DNA of 64,000 nt from Chloranthus sessilifolius (Eukaryota; Streptophyta; Magnoliopsida; Chloranthales; Chloranthaceae), in assembly GCA_021018995.1 (NCBI GenBank), contig CM037591.1:3850001-3914000 (forward strand), written 5' to 3'. Positions within the stretch are counted from its first letter, which is position 1. Each line of letters starts with the position of its first letter. A program made the translations under genes and the position numbers. Shown here one piece after another: positions 1 to 11,689 of this stretch. The notes beneath the pieces are model-generated. The model was not told the origin of the DNA. It did not search any database and worked only from the letters and a program-made list of their open reading frames with translations.

Positions 1-686
1 CATAATTATAACTCAACGGAGAGTTATAATGTTGCAATTAATACCACAATCAATAATATAGATTGAGAAAGCGACTAGTGTGTTATGACTTGACCTAACG
101 GAGGGTTATAATGATGCAAATTTCTTCTCAATAAAAGCACATTGATTTTATTTTTGTTATATTCCTTGACATAATTTAAATCTTGCATAAAACACTATAA
201 ATATAACCTTGTGGAATAAATAGTTACTACAATTGTATGTGGACATAATAAAACTCTTAATTATTGTGCAACATTGAACTCATCTTTTATTACTAATATG
301 GTTAGTGAAATTGAATCTTAGAGTGACTCAAACTATGGCGAATGAAAAGAATGAGTTTAAATTGTTCTAGGTTGCATGAATCTTGACTAACTATACAATT
401 TGATAAATCCAATGTGCTCATTGTCGATGCTTAAATTGAAAATCTGGAAGTGAACAATACAGATTTGGAAAAGTAGGATAGATCAAATCGTATGAATTTT
501 ATGATCATAAAGAGTTTCATTACTGATGCGATCCGATGAGGTATTCCTGACTCGCACAATGCAAATGAATACATGCAAATCATTCAAGAATAATTTTATG
601 AGACTTCTAAGGCGCTTGCCAGTAGTCTTATTGTTAAAATGAGAATCATAAATGAGGGCACATTATGAGAATGAGTGGCAGGACGA
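1..686 (+). repeat. Left arm of a long inverted repeat
   Basis: This stretch matches the reverse complement of about 19548-20235 almost end to end, with scattered substitutions and small indels. For example, the first 13 bases reappear inverted at 20223-20235. It is AT-rich and has no convincing reading frame. The arm may begin before the window. It continues through the CACTA-like element that follows and resumes at 1494-1612. Confidence 0.8.
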
Positions 687-838
687 CACTTAAAAAAATA
701 AGACTATTAACGACAATTTTTTTAACCAAAAATTGCTGTTATTAGTCTTGTTGTTGCTAAAAACTGCCGTTTTAGTCCTGCCGCTACTAAAAATTGCCTT
801 AACAGCAAGTGCCGCTGAAACACCTTATTTTTATAGTG
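687..838 (+). mobile_element. CACTA-like MITE, copy 1
   Basis: It starts CACTTAAAAAAATAAG and ends TTTTTATAGTG. Between the ends are the family's AAGACTATTA, CTGCCG and CCGCTGAAACACC words. It is one of about ten copies in the window. The other copies have better ends (CACTACAAAAAATAAG to TTTTTGTAGTG) and 3-bp target duplications, which fits the CACTA (CMC) group. No coding capacity. Confidence 0.75.
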
Positions 839-1493
839 TGACTTAATTGAAAGAAATTAACATGAGCTTTTTTGAGGATTATCTTGTTTACTTCATCATG
901 ACTTTTCTTCCTGTATAATTTGATTCATTCAAGATTAATTATAATACACAGAAAGAGAAATGAAAGATGAACAAACTAATCGCTCATTATTTTCAAAAAG
1001 AAAAAAGACTTATGACTGAAAAACCTGAAAGCGCTCATTATGCCACTCTTAGATCATGAAAAGAGAATTTCGTATCATTGATATATCTAAATTTCGTATA
1101 CATGATTAATAAGGTATATACCGCATGCTTCAAGTTATGAAGATATCTTAAATTAAAAATTCACATTAGTTTTAAAATAACCCTTATATTTAATTTTGCC
1201 ATTAATTACACAGGCTACTTGATAGCATGTTGGCCAAAGGACTGAGTGATAGACTAGAGGTCCAAGGATCAAACCTTGATGTAGGCTTTAAAACTTCTAT
1301 TTTTGGGCCTTGAAATAAAAGTCTATCCACCTTGCCTTGGTGTGTCAACCCAACATCGGATAATCTCCATTAAGTTATAAAAAGATGTGTTGCGGAGAAC
1401 CTTAAGTCACAATTTAAGAATTCTTTTTGAGAATAGAACTGTGAGAAAACCCTAGCCGCCTCTTCTCTTTTTTCTTTTTCATAAGAAAACCCT
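839..1493. other. No gene seen; arm-interrupting stretch
   Basis: This is AT-rich non-coding sequence that separates two blocks of the inverted-repeat arm. It is absent from the other arm at 19.3-20.2 kb, so it is either an insertion here or a deletion there. I see no terminal repeats that would name an element. Confidence 0.4.
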
Positions 1494-1612
1494 AGCCGTC
1501 ACTACCCTTCTCTCTCAATCGTCTTTTTCTCTTCACCTAAGAACTTTTGAGTACCTCTCCACGAGAGTCATCTTGATCTTTTTCACTAGCGAGATCGAGG
1601 AGAGAGGAGGTA
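1494..1612 (+). repeat. Inverted-repeat arm, second block
   Basis: It matches the reverse complement of about 19320-19451, including the pyrimidine-rich stretch and CTCAATCGTCTTTTT and AGAACTTTTGAG. After 1612 the two arms diverge. Confidence 0.75.
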
Positions 1613-2158
1613 GAAAGAATATTGATATCGATATCAGTATAATAAGCCAACTCAGATACGTAAGCTACGTAGCTTCCGATATCAATATTGATATCGGTAT
1701 CAGTATAATAAGCCAACCTAGATACGTAACGGCGATAGGAATTGGTTTCAGCCTATACTTTACAATTCTATATATTTGTGTTACAAGGCCTTTATCCATT
1801 TGAGTTGGTATCAGGTAGTTGACCTAATCAGTCCCTCGTGTGAAAGGGTCAATGAGTCAATCTCTTCATCTTAAAAATCAAAGTCATCAATGAGGGTAAA
1901 AGTCATCAAGTAGGGCACATCCATTTTTTTAACGTAATCCCTTCTCCTGTAATATCCACTTTACCTGTATTAAAATTTATTTTTTTTGCTTCTAAAAAGA
2001 TATATATCTAGTGTAAAATGATTGTTCACTTCATCTTAAAAAGAGGGTGCAAAATCTACTTTATGGGTTGTTATTCTTTTGGCCCTAAAGTGAACAGGTT
2101 GTGTAATATTGCACATTCCATAAACTTATGACTTCACCCTAACGGCCCAACTCCTCCT
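1613..2158. other. Non-coding; short GATATC tandem duplication
   Basis: Two adjacent near-copies of a 60-base unit (about 1617-1676 and 1681-1735) contain GATATC and GTATAATAAGCCAA. A 76-residue frame across them is repeat-driven and is not a gene. The rest is AT-rich with no feature recognised. Confidence 0.5.
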
Positions 2159-2488
2159 GTCGGCATACATTGACCAACTCTGAATCGGATGACGGAGATC
2201 ATTTTTTACCTCAATAATGCACGCAGTGGTTCTTGAGATCATGGATATTCGATCAGACAGTTAATTTTCTATTCCATATGGCACACATCTCAAAAAGTGA
2301 CCCTAAAATCATGTGGCATATATCACACTCAAACATAATTATAGGGTCATTTTTTGAGATATGTGCCACATGAAATAAAAAAGTGACCGTCTGATGGTAC
2401 GCCCATGATCTAAAGATTCATTGTGTGGAAGATTGGTACGAGAAATAATCTCCATCTTCTGATTCCAAGATGATCAATGTATGTCGGC
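2159..2488. mobile_element. Foldback MITE, ACCGTCTGATGG family, copy 1
   Basis: The two halves are inverted repeats of each other: GGCATACATTGA on the left against TCAATGTATGTC on the right. Mirrored AAAAAGTGACC and GGCACACATCTC words flank a central AT segment. The same family recurs at 2.83, 20.77, 36.84, 57.13 and 58.40 kb. No coding capacity; superfamily not settled. Confidence 0.75.
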
Positions 2489-2830
2489 TAAAAGATATGG
2501 GATGAGATTACAATTTAAATGGTTGCAACAAAGGTTCTCATTTCCTTTTAGTTGTACTCCTTTGAGTCCGAATATAAAGTCACCATTGCAGCTTTTACCT
2601 ACCATAAATGAAAATTACGAGGTATAGCGTAGTGAGTCAAAAATATTATAGGCACAAAACCCAAGAAATTACATTGAACTGAACACACTCAATTGTACTT
2701 TTTACGGTAAAATGGAGTGATCACAGCCTTACAGGTAATATTAACGTATTATGGTGAACTGAACGTGCCCTTAATACTTTCACTAATTAGGGTTGTTTAA
2801 ACCTCATGAATTGTTACTTTATCTCCTTCA

Positions 2831-3150
2831 GTTGGCATGCATTGACCGTGTATTTCATCCTAATCTTTTACGTAATTGATCTTGTGATCATGGGCATACC
2901 CTCAAATGGTTAAATTTTTTATTCCATGTGGCAAACAACCCAAAAAGTGACTTTAAAATCATATGACCCACATTATGCTCAAACTTGATTTAGGGTCACT
3001 TTTTGACATGTGTGCCATGTGAAATAAAAAAATCAATTGTCTAATGATACTCTCATGGTCTCAAGATCATTGGTGTAAAAGAATATTGAGCCAACAACAA
3101 TCTCCATCGTCTAATTTATAGCGATCATTGCATTCAGATTGGAGGAGATG
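2831..3150. mobile_element. Foldback MITE, ACCGTCTGATGG family, copy 2
   Basis: It has the same mirrored arrangement as the copy at 2.16 kb: GGCATGCATTGACC near the left end and GATCATTGCATTC near the right. The paired GTGGCAAACAACCC and GACATGTGTGCCATG words are more diverged, so this is an older copy. Confidence 0.65.
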
Positions 3151-3189
3151 CGTTAGGTCACAGTTTCATGGGCTGAAAATAAATATGTC

Positions 3190-5598
3190 TCATGTAACAT
3201 ACTCAAACTCTTACTGACAAGCAATATATCATCAATATACAAAACAAAGATGATAAATTTACTCCTACTGATTTTAAGATATATGCATTAATCTACAATA
3301 TTTTCTTTAAAATTAAAGTTTTAAATGATTTCGTAAAATTTTAAGTACCATGTCGAGATGTCTACTTTAAACCATATATAGACCTTTTGAGTCTACAAAT
3401 TAAATGATTCCCCCCCCCCCCCCCCCCCTTAACCTGAAAATTTTCAGGTTGTGTCATAAAGAGATCTTCATACAAGTCACCATTCAGAAAAGTAATTTTT
3501 ACATCTATTTGATGCAATTCGAAGTCAAAATGAGCTACCAATGTCATAACTATCATGAAAGATTTCTTTTTAGAAATAAGAGAAAATATCTCTTTATAGT
3601 TTATTCTCTCCTTTTGAATGAATTCTTTAGCGACTAACCTGGCCTTATATTTTTCTATATTACCCTTGGAGTCTTACTTGATTTTATATACTCATTTATA
3701 GCCTACAAGTTTGACTCCTTCAGGTAACTCGCAAAGATCCTAGACCGAGTTGTTTTTCATTGATTTCAATTCGTCCTTCATAGCTTCGAGCAATTGAGTT
3801 GATTTGTCGCTCATCATAGTTTGGTTAAAAGAAATAGGATATGTTTTCTTTCTAAAATCATACTCACTCTCATTGATGTATACAATATAGTCATCAGAAA
3901 TGACTGACTTCTTTGCTCTCTCTGATCTACGCAATAATTGATCATTGACAATTACCATAAGAGCAGAAGCCTCTTTAGAGGCATTTCAATAGATATAGCC
4001 TAAGATGCATCAACACTTTCTTAAATAATTGGTGTTGGTGTCACATTTTCTTGGATAAAAGGGATAAAAATTATAATCCAAATCTCCTCAAAATTGATTT
4101 TCTTAAGCTCAATGCTCTCACTGTTCTCACAGTCCTAAATTTTTTTTTCATATCTAGTCTCAACAATCCGAGTACTATAAGTGGGACAAAAAAATTTGTA
4201 ACCTTTTGTCCTATCAGGGCAACCAATGAAATGATAACTTATAGTTTTAGAATCCAATTTTTCTAATTGTGGATTATACACCTTTGCTTCAGCTAAATAA
4301 CCCCAAATGTGTAAATATCCTAAAGTCGATTTGCTTCCTACCCATAGCCCATAAGTAGTTTTGAGAACAACCTTACTAAGAACTCGATTCAAGATATATA
4401 CCGTTGTTTTCAAGGTTTCTCGACACAAGAACACATGCAACTTAGAGTTACACAACATGCTTCTCACCATATCCATAAGAGTACAATTTCGTCGCTCAGC
4501 TACACCATTCTATTCAAGTGTTCCTGGCATAGTATATTGAGCAACAATGTCATGCTCTTGTAGATATAGGGCGAATGGTCTTGAATTGCGACAGGTTTTA
4601 GAGTATTTACCATAGTACTCTCCGCCTCTATCAGATTTCACAATTTTAATCTTCGAATTGAGTTATAACCCAACTTCGATTTATAGATCTTAAACATATT
4701 CAGGGTCTCAAATTTCTCATGAATGAGAAATATATAATCGAAACGAGAATAATCATTAGTGAAGGTAATAAAATACTTTTAGCCACTAATAGCAGGAGTT
4801 GGAATCGGCCCGCAAATATCAGTATGGACTATTTCTAGTAAATTTGTGCTCCTGATAGCTCCTTTCTTATTAGTCTTCGTGAGTTTTCCTTGAACGCAAT
4901 CTGCACAAGTATTGAAGTTAGAGAAATCGCTCATCGATTATATTATCTTTAATTAACCTCTCCATTCTATCTTTAGATTTATGGCCTAAACATTTATGTC
5001 ATAAAATGAAGGAGTTGTCGATTGCTCGTTTTCGTTTCTTATTAATTTTATCATCCACATGCATAGAAATTAAAGATAAGGCGTAAGATTAATCCAAGTT
5101 CAATTTATAAAGATTGCCCACTAGTGAGCCACCACTCACAATATCGGATTCAAATAATAAAGTGAAAACATTATGTCCAAATTTAAATTCAAAACCTAAT
5201 AAATCCAATTTAGAAATTGATATAAGGTTTCTAGTGATACTTGAAACATAAATAGTATCAATTAAATCCAAAATGAAATCATTATCTAAAATAAGACGGA
5301 GAGTCCCAATGGCCTCCACGTCTACCTCTACTCCATTTTCGAGTTTGATGGTCCGTTTGCCTTTATTTAACTTCCTGTTAGATCGAAATCCCTGCATTGA
5401 ATTACTTATGTGAAATAGTTGTACCAGAATCAATCCACCAAGTATTGCGTGGAGCATTAACATAAAATAATTCAAAACACACAAAGATCAGATCATTACC
5501 TTTCTTAACTAGTCAATCTCTGTATTTCTGACAATCCTTCTTGATGTGTCCCTTCTTCTTACAGAAGTGACACTTGATGCTAGAAGTAGATCCGCTAG
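3190..5598 (-). mobile_element. Ty1/Copia LTR-retrotransposon fossil, internal region
   Basis: Read on the minus strand, recognisable parts come in Ty1/Copia order: a CCHC zinc knuckle of Gag near 5510-5580, a protease/GAG-pre-integrase stretch, an integrase core with its C-terminal region, and the start of a reverse transcriptase including a YIDDI-type motif near 3.2 kb. The element is broken many times over and has neither LTR in place, so it is an old fossil. An LTR of another family begins at 5599, directly at its Gag end. Confidence 0.85.
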
Positions 5599-6985
5599 TG
5601 TAACAACCCGAAATTTTCAAATCGTAAGATATAAAAATACGGGTCGCTTGATCATAATTCACAATCTAAATACATAATTATATTATCTTTTGTATCAATA
5701 GAAATCAAATTACTGCAAACTGAATAAGTGCTTCAATGCCCCTAAATGAACTAATCCAATTATACCATTGGTGATGACCGTTCATCACACAAACAATGGT
5801 ATTTACATCAAGTACAAGTAATATAATGATAAGAGGTTCTAATGTAAATTCTCAAATTCATACCAAATTCAAATCAGCAAAGTTCTACTGAGTAGAAATC
5901 CTCTGATAGAAGATCTTCTTCGCCTTCCGATACAAAGTCCATAAGCTCAGTAGAGAGAATCCAATAACCATTCATATCATAACCATCGGATACATAGTTC
6001 TTACTGATACTAACAGGAATAATATCAATTCATATTCAAAAGTGATTATTTCTAATTGACAAGCCAAACCAGTGATATGATTTTCAATAGATTTCAGATA
6101 GCATGTTCAAGTGTCCGATGTAAGTTTCATGCACATATTTCCCATATCTTTTGTCTCTCCATTTATATGTCATTACTTATATTTATGTGTGACTTAAATA
6201 ATGTAACTTAAAAATATCTAAACGCAGATATAACGCTAGAGCCGATAGTAACCGATGGGGATCCCAACTATCGTCGTTCAAGAACAATTTTCAATATGCC
6301 CAAGCTCCTGCATTGTGAGGAATACTTATGCGGTTCGATAGGCCGTCGTCACGATTCAATATGTGCGCTAACACGGATCGATATGTGCCGAAGCACGGTT
6401 CAAATACAGATATACCGCCGTCACGATCCGATAGGTGTATTGTCGCACGAGATCCGTTCAAATGGAATCACTTTAAATCGCATGCAAGTTCTAAACATAT
6501 CATAGTGTTTATATTTCATCAATAATTTAAAATTTGATATCCGATGAAGTTCCGATATTCAATGCAAATGCAATAATCGATAAGTTACAATATTCCAATG
6601 AGAATTCACCGTTCAATGAGTTTCAATATTCAATATATGTACAATATTCAATAGGTTTTGATAGTTCAATGGAGTATGATGTTTAGTGAATTCCAATATT
6701 CAAGGTGTGCACTATAATCAATGAAGTTTGACCATTCAAATAATAACACAACAATCAATGATTCCAATATTCCAGTTCTAACTATAATGAGACCACTTTG
6801 CACTCATTAGATCATTAGATCACTAAACTCTATGAATCAGAAGTATACAATACGAGTAATCATTGAAATTTCTCTACCTCGAATCTTAGCGTTACAAGGA
6901 GGAAGTGCGATGATACCTATCAATAGCAATCGATTCTCCATTCTACATTACACACAATAGTAATATATCAGTTGTTCACTATGTG
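5599..6985 (+). mobile_element. LTR fossil, TGTRACRRCYCG family, copy i
   Basis: It begins TGTAACAACCCGAAATTTTC and contains ATCCCAACTATCGTCGTTC, a block shared with copies ii (7761-10006, inverted) and iii (40904-43545). I infer an LTR of a Ty3/Gypsy-like element, though family membership is unproven. It lies next to the zinc-knuckle end of the Copia fossil. The right end is not resolved and may run into the AACGG-word repeat that follows. Confidence 0.55.
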
Positions 6986-7300
6986 AAAATCAATAAAAAA
7001 CAATAGCCCAAAAATGTTGTAAATTTCATAAATAACGGTTTTGAGCCGTGGCGACGATTGTTGTTTATAGCGTAGTAGTTTTCATAAACCACGGAAAACT
7101 GTTGTTTATTTATCAAATAAACAACGGCCCAAGTCCGTTGCAAAATTACAACGGTTTTAAGCCGTTGTTCCTAACGGAAAATAAGTTGTTATTTTCCTAT
7201 AAAAATCACGACCTATGTCAGTGGTATATGTAAACAACGCCAATGAATCATTGTTAATTTACTCTAAAAACAACGATTATGAACCGTTATTTAAAAAATA
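6986..7300. repeat. AACGG/CCGTT word-type repeat
   Basis: About 300 bases made of drifting, mirrored words such as AACGGTTTTGAGCCGT, ACAACGGCCCAAGTCCGTTG and AACGGTTTTAAGCCGTTG. CACTATGTGAAAA lies just upstream and could be a CACTA-like end. A 61-residue frame here is an artefact of the repeat. Confidence 0.6.
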
Positions 7301-7760
7301 AAAAAATAAAAAATAAAATTGCACAGCTTCCATTTTTGTTATTATAATTAGAGTCAATCTACCTGTTACAAATATTTTATCAATCATAGATCACCCTGTG
7401 AGGGAAAAAAAACATAATTCATTCAACTGAATGAAAAAATAATAAACAAAAAAAAAATTAATTTAAGATCAGAAAATTATAGCGCCAAAATTGTTTGCAC
7501 TTGCTACAATGGGAAATGTAAATGCATAAAGGCACAGAGATTTATAGTTCCTTCAAAATTCAGACAGTTAAAGCATAACACTTTCCTAAATTATTTTATA
7601 GAATAAATGTAAATTAATTCTTTTTTACAGCTATTAAACTTGGTAAACAGCTTCGGAAACATGCAACCAATTTGAGCAAACAAACACTTTCATCTTCAAC
7701 AGCATTATGGGCACCATGCATCGGGGACTCAATATACATGGTCCAAACTGATTCACTGCT

Positions 7761-10006
7761 TGTAAAGACCCGTATTTTGAACCCGAGTTAGACTGACCCT
7801 GTGTGTGTATTCGGCTCGGCAACCGACGTCACCATTTGTTTTGGATTTTTATCTAGATGTGATTGTGCGGACAGATTTTAATTTAGAGCCCATTTGGACC
7901 CTCGTGCGAAAGTTGTGCACCGACCTCGGTGTAGCCGCTCAACACCGGACTTGAGTTTTAAAATTAGAAGTGTATAATACATAAGATGTGTGTGTGTGTT
8001 TTACTTTGTGAGCAATCCTATTATGAGAAGGAATTGCATTCCCGTATTATACTAGGTTTTGTTAAGAGAGGATAGTTACCCAACCGTGTGAAACTCCTTC
8101 TCTCTTCTTCAATCATCGTAGGAGATCGGTTTAGAAAACCTCCTTCTCTAGAACCCTCTTTGTTGAAAACACTTAAACCTTAGAAAGAACTTGAATCAAC
8201 CTTGGATTCGTAGTTGGCTATTGGGAGAGGTTGAGATCATTGGGGGCGTGTTGAAGTTGTCTCTGTGAACTCGTGGGATCGATCGCGACGCGAATTGTTG
8301 AGGAAACCCGTCGGTTTTTATCATCGCTCGAGCAAGGTATCACCGAACTCCGACATTGCCTTAGTATTTTAGTCATAACTTTTTATTCCGAACTCTGATT
8401 AAGACGATTCTTTTTGCGTTGGAAAGCTAATAGAAAAATTTACAACTTTCATGTTTTGACCAACTCATGAATCAATCGTCTTGATGGTTAAAAAAATATG
8501 AGAATGTTACGTCAAATCGCTCGAGCGAGCTATTATCATCGCTCGAGCGAGGTATCACCGAACTCCGACATTACCTTAGTAGTTTAGTCATAACTTTTTA
8601 TCTTGAACTCTGATTAAGACGATTCTTTTTGCGTTAGAACGCTAATAGAAACATCTATAACTTTCATGTTTTGACCAACTCATGAATCAATCGTCTTGAT
8701 GGTCAAAAAAATATGAGACTGTTACGTCAAATTCTAGGATTGGCGCAACTTGCCTGGTTTGACTTGTTTTTGAGGAAACTCTTAAATAGGTCTATATTAT
8801 TAGTAATTAGAGTTTATCTTAATGCATGAACGTATATTGTGATGTAGATTGAGGGTGAGAGGCCATCAATAGGACCTTGCTTGACTTCGCATAACTCCGA
8901 GTTTTAGGTAGGAGAATCTCATCTTTACAGTATTTTATTTTAATTCACATGGATATTTTGAATTAAAATCTTTGAACCTGCATATGCCATTGAAATCACA
9001 TCTGTAAATTGAAATTGATATGAATGACTAAAAATCTAAATCTACCTGAATCCTGAAACCTGAATCTGCTTAAGCTCTGAAGATCTGAAATCAAGAACCT
9101 GAACTATGTATAAGAGACTTCCATCTGATTATATTAGTATCTGCATTTGTTTTATGATTGACCTGAACGACCCCTCAAAAATTCCTGAACAACTTCCTGG
9201 CACAAGTTTCCCTCATTACGCAGGGGCTTGTTACATCCTGAAAAAGGGTTCATGAACGACGATAGTAGGTAGGGGTTCCCATCGACTATATTCCTGCTCT
9301 CGAGATATAGTTTACTCGGGAGGTATTTTAAGTTGAGGATTAAGTCATGAATTACTGAACTTTGCATATAGAAGTTAGAGAAACTAAGACACTGAAACAC
9401 TGCATCTGTTCTTGAAACTGTTTTCACACATTTAGAAATAAATCTTACATATGATTTCCGCACCTAAATTCAGTTTATTATCTGCTTATATGTTTGACAA
9501 GCTATATTCTGATATTTGTTTTGAAACCATGTTAGTTAAAGTAAAATGCCGTAGATGTCTTTCTTCTATTGAGCTTTGTTGGTTAGCTCACTCCGACCAT
9601 ACGTCACAGGTTCAGGTATTGACGTGGCTATTCAGGGCTGTGAGACTGATCCTGACTACGTGCCTGAGGAAGAGCTTGAGGTTCCTCTTGAGGAGTTTTT
9701 CCCAGTATAGAACTTACTGATTTTCTTATTTGTGGTGAGAGTTAGACTTGAATTTGTGGGCCCATTTTAGTTGGATACCATAGTTTTATATTTGACGTTG
9801 ATTTCTGTTATGAGCCATGTTTCGATGATGGTCGGCCATCATCGGTGGTTCTTTACTTTTAATTGCTTCCGCATTTATTTTAGCTATAGATATTTATTAC
9901 GCTTGACTCTGATATGTGCCCTGTTTGTCCGGCTTATCGTTTATTCGATAGGTTGGCGAACTGGCCTTTCCTATACCTGAGGGATTGGAAAAGTCGGGTC
10001 GTCACA
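7761..10006 (-). mobile_element. Solo LTR inserted in a host exon (copy ii)
   Basis: The 2246-base unit begins TGTAAAGACCCG and ends CGGGTCGTCACA, so it has TG...CA ends that are partly inverted copies of each other. It is flanked by perfect CTGCT duplications at 7756-7760 and 10007-10011. Read on the minus strand it starts TGTGACGACCCG and shares the ATCGTCGTTC block with copies i and iii. It contains a 220-base tandem duplication with CGCTCGAGCG words. No internal coding region is present, so it is a solo LTR. The exact target duplication suggests it is not very old. Frames of 89-103 residues inside it are not genes. Confidence 0.85.
8320..8740 (+). repeat. Tandem duplication of about 220 bases with CTCGAG words
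   Basis: Two near-identical units (8320-8519 and 8540-8737) each begin with CATCGCTCGAGC. Each contains GAACTCTGATTAAGACGATT, a GGAAAGCT block and ACAACTTTCATGTTTT. The same module, more diverged, occurs at about 34545-34690 in a different insert. Confidence 0.8.
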
Positions 10007-10434
10007 CTGCTACTACATTCTTCTGCAACTCCAATGAATTGGGAAACACCATCACTGTTGAAAGAGTAGAGAGATTAAAAAAAATTGAAGGAAAAAAAAG
10101 AGTTAAAATAATTTCTAAATATATATCAATGCCTCACCAATTGAAAGACCTTGTTTCTTTATTTCCGAACTCTCAAAACACAAAGCCAGCTTTCTAGCCA
10201 AAAAATATAAGAGCCCATCACACTATTAGAAAATATATACAGAGCCCACATTATTAAATTACACTAATTAAAAATATATATAAAACGCACATTATTAAAT
10301 TGTAAAGAATTAATACTCACCACCTGATAACAGATGAAACCAGAATAATCCAAATTCTTAAGTTCGAGAAAAATGGGGTAGCTGAGTGCGATTTATTTTC
10401 CACACCTGAACTTCCTAACATCATAAATTTCTGC

Positions 10435-11689
10435 CTTTGCTCATAAATAAGATATTTAATAATATCTTAAACATATGTTGATATTTTATTATTTTTTGTT
10501 TAAGAAAAAAAAGTTGCTAAAATTTACCGGTCTATACCGAAAAATACTGGCTGACATGTCTGTTATATAGCAGTACCAGTCAAGCTCGATACTGGTTACA
10601 GTAGCAGAGACAAGATTTTAAACCTTGTCAGACGTGAAGGTATGGATGCCCTACAGTTTGGTTTCGCTCATTTATTAATCCAATGATGCTTTGAACAGAG
10701 GCCGACTCTAGTAACAAAATTAGATGATTAAATCATTTCTCCTCCACCTTGTTGTGAAAACATCCTTATCCAGGGAGATTGATGATAAGCACATCAGCCA
10801 TGACAAGTGCTCAACTTATCAAAGAATAGTAGCAGAAACAGTCCAAATGAAATACACCTGTACCCCAGAATACCGTAAATATCATCTCACCTGATATGAT
10901 TATCCTTTCTTCCTATTTCTAACAAAAGTGGAACAGTCCAACTAAAATACACCTGTGGGCCAAGTGCACATTAAGTCAATGGTCCATATACCTTGAGAAG
11001 AAGTGGCCTAACTGAACTTGGGTCCAAAGCATTTGGAGGATACAGATAAGAAACCGCACAATTGTATGATATATATCATAAAATGAGATTATAGTTGGTT
11101 AGGGATCTCTCTTAAGCATGAGTTTACTTCTTTTAAGGGTTCAAGATCTATATTGTGGGCTCAAAGATCTACGATTTGAGCCATAGAAGGAGCTTTAGAA
11201 GAGGAGCAAGGAGTTCTATTTACATTGAAAGATTTGATTTTGCCAGAAGAAGAGAGTCAAGGTCAACTAGGTGAGTACCTTGGTTTTACCTATATATAGA
11301 TTATAATATATAGTACTATCATAAGTACTATATAAAGACTCGAAATTTACCTATTTAAAGAGTGGCCTAAACATTACATTATGAGCCCATAAAATTGCAA
11401 TATAAGTTCAGCCACAATGCAGAAGCAGAAAAAATCTAATCACTTCAGTCTACCAAAGCAGAGCAAGTACTATACAAAAAGGGAGCACCATGCCCATCTA
11501 GTGAGATGTCGTGAGTTGTTCCTAAATTCACTATGAATGTAGAGATTAACAAGAGCATGCTTATAGGAGTAAAAGCTCGAGAGACAAAAAGAAAATTTCC
11601 AAGAGCTCAAAATATTCAAATAGGCATTATATATCCATGCCTAATATTGAGCGATACAATAAAATATATATGAATGCACAGACTAATTC
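10435..11689. other. Probable intron sequence, no exon seen
   Basis: AT-rich sequence between exon-like blocks of the decayed gene. I find no exon, RNA gene or terminal repeats that I can support. A short duplicated ATATATAGTACTAT word lies near 11.3 kb. Confidence 0.35.
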
